In this document: positions 6,565 to 10,464 of the stretch, one piece after another
Layout: each line of letters opens with the position of its first letter
How positions within the stretch are numbered: the stretch's first letter is position 1
Position numbers and translations under genes: made by a program
Assembly: GCA_050262615.1 (NCBI GenBank)
Contig: JBLNEL010000052.1
Coordinates: 1-10,464, forward strand
Source: JAUZPB01 sp050262615
GTDB taxonomy: Bacteria > Bacteroidota > Ignavibacteria > Ignavibacteriales > SURF-24
DNA length: 10,464 nt
Direction: 5' to 3'
The notes under the pieces: model-generated
The model's input: only the letters and a program-made list of their open reading frames with translations
Databases searched by the model: none
What the model was told of the DNA's origin: nothing

Positions 6565-9500
6565 ATGAACGAACAGATTTTAAATGAAGAGCAGAAGGTT
6601 CTTTTTGATCATTTCGGCTACAATTTCTGGTATGTTGCAGACCTCTACGACAAATATAAAAAAGATAAGGATTCAGTTTCAGAATATTGGAAAAGTTATT
6701 TTGAAGATATTTCTGAGGAATCTCCGGCAAATGGAAATCAACAAATTGCTGAAAACATGCAAAAACCAGGAGCAGTCAGGGAAATCATCAATAGGATCGA
6801 AAAACCCAAAACTCCAACAAAACCAAAATTTGCCGATAGTGAAAAGCCTCAGCTTATCACAGGCATCGGAGCTAAGATCATCGATAATATGGTCAGCAGC
6901 CTCTCTATTCCAACTGCTACTTCTCAAAGAGCAATTTCTGTTAAACTGCTTGAAGAGAATAGACGGATAATTAACCAGTTCCTTAAAAGAACTAACCAGG
7001 GAAAGATCTCTTTTACACATATTATTGCATTTGCAATCGTGAAAGCCCTGAAATACTATCCTGCTATGAACAATTCATTTGCACTGGTCAATGATCAGCC
7101 GTTCCTGGTGCAGAAAAATAAGATTAACCTCGGAATTGCTGTTGATATTGAAAGAAAGGATGGGTCAAGATCACTGATTGTCCCAAATATAAAAAATGCA
7201 GAGGTAATGAGCTTTGCCGAATTCTTCAGAGCTTATGATAATGTTATTTCCAGATCACGTTCAGGTAAACTTGAACCTGAAGACTTTCAGGCCACAACAA
7301 TCTCACTTACTAATCCGGGAACCGTCGGCACAGTTTCCTCTGTCCCACGCCTTATGACAGGCCAGGGAGTAATAATTGCAATTGGTGTTATTGATTATCC
7401 GGCTCAGTACCAGGCAATGAGCGAAACTACAATTGCAGCACTTGGCATTGGGAAAATAATGAATATTACAAGTACATATGACCATCGTGTTATTCAGGGC
7501 GCAGAATCGGGATTGTTCCTGAAAAAAATAAATGAATTACTGCTAGGTGATGAAAATTTCTATGTAAACATTTTTGAGGACCTTAATATACCGCAAAGAC
7601 CGGTTGATTATAAAGAGGATATTGTTGCTAAATCATTCCCTTCTGCCGTTTCACCTGCAGAAAATATAGAGAAACAGGCAAGAATCCTCCAGCTGATCAA
7701 TATTTACCGCGTAAGAGGTCACCTGATAGCTAATCTTAACCCGCTTGGTATCAATGCAGTTTACCATGCCGAACTCGATCCTGCATCTTATGGATTTACT
7801 ATCTGGGATTATGACCGGACTTTTATTACCGGCGGACTGGTCGGTAAGGAGACCGGAACATTAAGAGAAATTCTGGATATACTTCATCAGACATATTGTG
7901 ATAAAATAGGCATTGAATATATGCATATTCAGCATCCTGAGGAAAAGTCATGGCTACAGAGTAAAATGGAACCTGTAAGAAATATCCCGCAATTTGAGGC
8001 TGAACATAAAAAAAGAATAATGTGGCGGCTTACAACTGCTGAAGGTTTTGAACATTTCCTGCATAATAAGTTCGTCGGACATAAGAGATTTTCTCTTGAG
8101 GGCTCGGAAACTTTAATCCCCCTTCTTGATTACTTTATTAATATTGCTTCGGATGATGGCGTCGAAGAAATTTTTCTTGGAATGGCTCACCGCGGTAGAC
8201 TTAATGTTCTGGCTAATATTATCGGCAAAAGCTACGAGAAGATATTTACTGAGTTTGAAGGTAATATTGACCCTGATTCTGTCCAGGGATCGGGTGATGT
8301 TAAATATCACCTGGGAGCATCTGGAGAGGTAGAGACAAGGAACGGGAGAATGGTTAAGGTATCTGTTGCATCAAATCCAAGCCACCTTGAATGGGTAAAC
8401 CCCGTAGTAGAAGGAATCGTCAGAGCAAAACAGCAAAGAGCTAAGGATACTGAAAGAAAAAAAATAATTCCAATGCTGCTGCATGGGGATGCTTCCTTTG
8501 CTGGACAAGGAATTGTTGCAGAAACAATTAATCTTTCTCAGCTTAGTGGCTACAGAACTGGCGGAACAATACATGTTATTATAAATAATCAGATAGGCTT
8601 TACAACCGATCCTACAGAGGCTCGCTCGTCACTCTATGCTTCAGATGTTGCCAAAATGGTTCAGGCTCCTATTTTTCATGTCAATGGCGATGACCCCGAA
8701 GCCTCTTTGTGGGTAGCTCGTCTGGCTTTTGAATACAGACAGAAATTCAATAAAGACGTAGTAATTGATCTTTTCGGCTACAGACGCCATGGCCATAACG
8801 AAGGCGATGACCCGGCTTATACACAGCCGCTTTTGTATAGAAAAATAAAAGATCATCCCTCAGTTATGAACTTATACAGGGACCGCCTGTTATCCGAGAG
8901 AATAATCTCCAGAGATGAACTCAATGAGATGGAGGCTGGAGTTAAAACCTGCCTTGATGAATCATTCGACGGTTCAAAGGATAAAAAACAGGATCTTTTC
9001 GCTGATATTCCCCTCGCTGTTTCAACTGATGCAATTGACGAAACTGCCGGAAATCAATCTACACATGTTTCAATAGAAGAAATCAATAAGGTAGTCGATG
9101 CAATTACCACTCTTCCGGAAGGATTTACAATTAATCCGAAATTAAAAAGAATTCTAGATAGACGCAGAGAACTTCTGATAAAAAGCAATACATTGATTGA
9201 CTGGGCTTTCGGTGAGGCATTAGCCTTCGGAACTCTGCTTATTGAGGGCACCCCTATCAGGTTGAGCGGCCAGGATAGCGCCAGAGGAACATTCAGCCAA
9301 AGACACCTGATACTGACAGATGTCAATAACGGTTCTGAAGTGATCGTCCATAACTATATTGCAAATAACCAGGCTAAACTTGAACCTTTGGACAGCCTGC
9401 TTAGTGAGGCTGCTGTACTTGGCTTTGAATTCGGATATAGCGTTGCTGATCCGCTGACTCTAGTGCTCTGGGAAGCACAGTTTGGTGACTTTGCAAACAG

Positions 9501-10224
9501 CGCACAGGTAATTATTGATAACTTTATTGTCAGCGCTTATAGTAAATGGAAAGTTCCAAATAAACTGATCTTGTTGTTGCCGCATGGATATGAAGGACAA
9601 GGCCCTGAACATTCAAGTGCTAGAATTGAGAGGTTTCTCTCCCTTTGTGCTGAAGATAATATGATAGTCTGCAACCCATCTACTCCGGCACAATATTTCC
9701 ATCTAATCAGGCGGCAAATAAAAACCGGAGTTAATAAGCCGCTCGTTGTCTTTACACCCAAAAGCCTCCTGCGTCTGCCTGAGGCACGCTCAGTAGTTGA
9801 GGACTTTACCAAAGGAAAATTCAATCTGGTTATAGATGATAACAATGTAAAAGACAGAGATAAGATTAACCGGATAGTCCTTGTCAGCGGAAAACTTTAT
9901 TATGAGATCCTTAAGTATAAAATTGAAAATAAAATTGAAGACACTGCTGTAATCAGGGTCGAACAGCTTTATCCATTTGCTGTAAAGCAGATTAGTGAGA
10001 TATTCTCATCTTATAAGAATGCTAAAAAAATTGTCTGGACCCAGGAAGAACCGCAAAATATGGGACCGTGGACCTATATATCACAATGGATTGCTCGTGA
10101 CTTAAAATCAGGTCTGAAACTATATTATTCGGGCAGACCGGCTAGTGCAAGCCCGGCTTCAGGTTCACTGAAGATCCATCAGAAAGAGCAGGATATGCTT
10201 ATATCTTCTGCCTTTAATTTGTAA
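6565..10224 (+). CDS. kgd: Multifunctional 2-oxoglutarate dehydrogenase/decarboxylase (E2 succinyltransferase core fused to E1)
   Basis: This 1219-residue protein resembles actinobacterial Kgd/OdhA (about 1230 residues). Residues 10-50 form the short E1o N-terminal segment (FWYVADLYDKY, EYWKSYFED). Residues 51-95 are a Pro/Lys/Gln-rich linker. Residues 96-340 are an E2 acyltransferase core with the catalytic stretch YDHRVIQGAESG (H307). No lipoyl domain is present, so a lipoylated carrier and dihydrolipoamide dehydrogenase must act in trans. From about 365 the E1 part follows: YRVRGHLIANLNPLG (381-395); AHRGRLNVLAN (541-551, H542); the thiamine diphosphate and Mg region, from HGDASFAGQG (D642) to IINNQIGF (N675); GYRRHGHNEGDDP (738-750); the transketolase-like SGQDSARGTFSQRH (901-914); LWEAQFGDFAN (968-978) with E970 as the likely cofactor-activating Glu; and a C-terminal domain with RVEQLYPF. 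It decarboxylates 2-oxoglutarate and makes succinyl-CoA in the TCA cycle. It is divergent from nuoA. AGGCGG lies 9 nt before the ATG. Confidence 0.95.
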   Translation: MNEQILNEEQKVLFDHFGYNFWYVADLYDKYKKDKDSVSEYWKSYFEDISEESPANGNQQIAENMQKPGAVREIINRIEKPKTPTKPKFADSEKPQLITGIGAKIIDNMVSSLSIPTATSQRAISVKLLEENRRIINQFLKRTNQGKISFTHIIAFAIVKALKYYPAMNNSFALVNDQPFLVQKNKINLGIAVDIERKDGSRSLIVPNIKNAEVMSFAEFFRAYDNVISRSRSGKLEPEDFQATTISLTNPGTVGTVSSVPRLMTGQGVIIAIGVIDYPAQYQAMSETTIAALGIGKIMNITSTYDHRVIQGAESGLFLKKINELLLGDENFYVNIFEDLNIPQRPVDYKEDIVAKSFPSAVSPAENIEKQARILQLINIYRVRGHLIANLNPLGINAVYHAELDPASYGFTIWDYDRTFITGGLVGKETGTLREILDILHQTYCDKIGIEYMHIQHPEEKSWLQSKMEPVRNIPQFEAEHKKRIMWRLTTAEGFEHFLHNKFVGHKRFSLEGSETLIPLLDYFINIASDDGVEEIFLGMAHRGRLNVLANIIGKSYEKIFTEFEGNIDPDSVQGSGDVKYHLGASGEVETRNGRMVKVSVASNPSHLEWVNPVVEGIVRAKQQRAKDTERKKIIPMLLHGDASFAGQGIVAETINLSQLSGYRTGGTIHVIINNQIGFTTDPTEARSSLYASDVAKMVQAPIFHVNGDDPEASLWVARLAFEYRQKFNKDVVIDLFGYRRHGHNEGDDPAYTQPLLYRKIKDHPSVMNLYRDRLLSERIISRDELNEMEAGVKTCLDESFDGSKDKKQDLFADIPLAVSTDAIDETAGNQSTHVSIEEINKVVDAITTLPEGFTINPKLKRILDRRRELLIKSNTLIDWAFGEALAFGTLLIEGTPIRLSGQDSARGTFSQRHLILTDVNNGSEVIVHNYIANNQAKLEPLDSLLSEAAVLGFEFGYSVADPLTLVLWEAQFGDFANSAQVIIDNFIVSAYSKWKVPNKLILLLPHGYEGQGPEHSSARIERFLSLCAEDNMIVCNPSTPAQYFHLIRRQIKTGVNKPLVVFTPKSLLRLPEARSVVEDFTKGKFNLVIDDNNVKDRDKINRIVLVSGKLYYEILKYKIENKIEDTAVIRVEQLYPFAVKQISEIFSSYKNAKKIVWTQEEPQNMGPWTYISQWIARDLKSGLKLYYSGRPASASPASGSLKIHQKEQDMLISSAFNL

Positions 10225-10236
10225 ATTTTTATACAA

Positions 10237-10257
10237 CCCGGCTTAAGTTTAGCCGGG
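10237..10257 (+). terminator. Terminator-like hairpin after kgd
   Basis: The arms CCCGGCT (10237-10243) and AGCCGGG (10251-10257) form a perfect 7-bp GC-rich stem with a 7-nt loop, starting 12 bp after the kgd stop. The tail after the stem is AT-rich but has no long T-run, so termination may be inefficient. The stem core CCGGCTT/AAGCCGG resembles that of the nuo terminator. Confidence 0.55.
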
Positions 10258-10281
10258 ATTAAATTCTGAACTGAAAAACCA

Positions 10282-10307
10282 TATAAATAAATTAATATAA
10301 TAAGGAG
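10282..10307 (+). promoter_or_regulatory. Leader of the small secreted-protein gene: weak -10 candidate and strong Shine-Dalgarno
   Basis: AAGGAG at 10302-10307 precedes the ATG at 10317 by 9 nt, a good ribosome binding site that fixes this start. TATAAA at 10282-10287 could be a -10 element, with a poor -35 (TTAAAT, 10259-10264) 17 bp upstream. The promoter part is tentative; the ribosome binding site is firm. Confidence 0.5.
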
Positions 10308-10316
10308 AAATGTAGC

Positions 10317-10464
10317 ATGAGAACCAGGATATTCTCGATTCTTGTTTTGTCAATGTTTCTGTTCGTAATGAACTTTAACAGTTTTGCACAGGATACCAAA
10401 GAACACAAAAACACAAAGATCGAAGGTAAAACCGAACATACAGGAACGAAAGTAAAAGATGATC
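10317..10464 (+). CDS. Secreted or periplasmic lysine-rich protein of unknown function (3'-truncated by window edge)
   Basis: Forty-nine codons are visible before the window ends. Residues 1-24 look like a Sec signal peptide: a basic start MRTR, a hydrophobic core from about 5 to 20, and a type I cleavage site after SFA, before QD. No lipobox cysteine is seen, so it is not an evident lipoprotein. The mature part visible so far (about 25 residues) is very hydrophilic, rich in Lys, Thr, Glu, Asp and His, and looks disordered. A strong Shine-Dalgarno supports the start. It lies downstream of kgd behind a terminator-like hairpin, so it is probably a separate transcript. I do not recognise the family. 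Confidence 0.7.
   Translation, partial: MRTRIFSILVLSMFLFVMNFNSFAQDTKEHKNTKIEGKTEHTGTKVKDD

Noticed and set aside
8113..9845. Several antisense open frames opposite the dehydrogenase gene
   Set aside because: They lie within a strongly conserved coding region on the other strand, lack recognisable domains and look like frame shadows.
10296..10301. Perfect TATAAT as a -10 box for the small secreted-protein gene
   Set aside because: It abuts the Shine-Dalgarno, so a transcript from it would start at or after the ribosome binding site; it is more likely a chance match in an AT-rich leader.
1..10464. Mobile element, CRISPR array, defence system or biosynthetic cluster
   Set aside because: No transposase, integrase, tRNA-linked site, regular repeats or toxin/antitoxin-like genes were seen; all recognised genes are core metabolism except the unknown secreted protein at the end.

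Overview
The window is a moderately AT-rich piece of a bacterial chromosome made of core energy-metabolism genes. I saw no mobile elements, tRNA or rRNA genes, or CRISPR arrays, and no sign of a defence or secondary-metabolite island. The organism cannot be fixed from sequence alone. A single-chain 2-oxoglutarate dehydrogenase/decarboxylase (E2 core fused to E1) next to separate nuoC and nuoD genes, with modest GC and weak Shine-Dalgarno sites at several genes, would fit an Ignavibacteria-like member of the Bacteroidota/Chlorobi assemblage. This is an inference with low to moderate confidence. The fused enzyme is best known from Actinobacteria, but the base composition argues against that phylum.

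Layout. Positions 1-1234 (+) hold the C-terminal membrane part of the ferrous-iron transporter FeoB, whose GTPase half lies upstream of the window. It converges on rnhA (1243-1737, -), a complete ribonuclease HI gene. A perfect hairpin followed by a T-run, inside the rnhA coding region but oriented with feoB, probably terminates the feoB transcript. From 6335 down to 1803 (-) runs nuoA-nuoB-nuoC-nuoD-nuoE-nuoF. These encode parts of respiratory complex I: the A membrane subunit, the B-C-D quinone-reducing module and the E-F NADH-oxidising module. The cluster ends at an intrinsic terminator between nuoF and rnhA, so nuoG, nuoI and the membrane subunits nuoH and nuoJ-N must be encoded elsewhere.

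A 229-bp divergent intergenic region (6336-6564) separates nuoA from a 1219-codon gene on the + strand (6565-10224) that encodes the fused oxoglutarate dehydrogenase. This region holds a good sigma70-like promoter for nuo, candidate promoters for kgd, a 19-bp inverted repeat just upstream of the nuo -35 element, and two short direct repeats. After kgd there is a terminator-like hairpin. Then a small secreted, lysine-rich protein of unknown function begins at 10317 and runs off the end.

Functionally, the dehydrogenase feeds electrons (via dihydrolipoamide dehydrogenase, not in this window) into NADH, which complex I oxidises. The divergent pair therefore links a TCA-cycle NADH source with the main NADH sink, and the shared intergenic region could co-regulate them. 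I did not find a convincing undescribed system. The most interesting points are the fused dehydrogenase in a probably non-actinobacterial genome, the split nuo operon, the terminator embedded in rnhA, the possible operator in the divergent promoter, and the enlarged extracytoplasmic loop and variant gate motif in FeoB.
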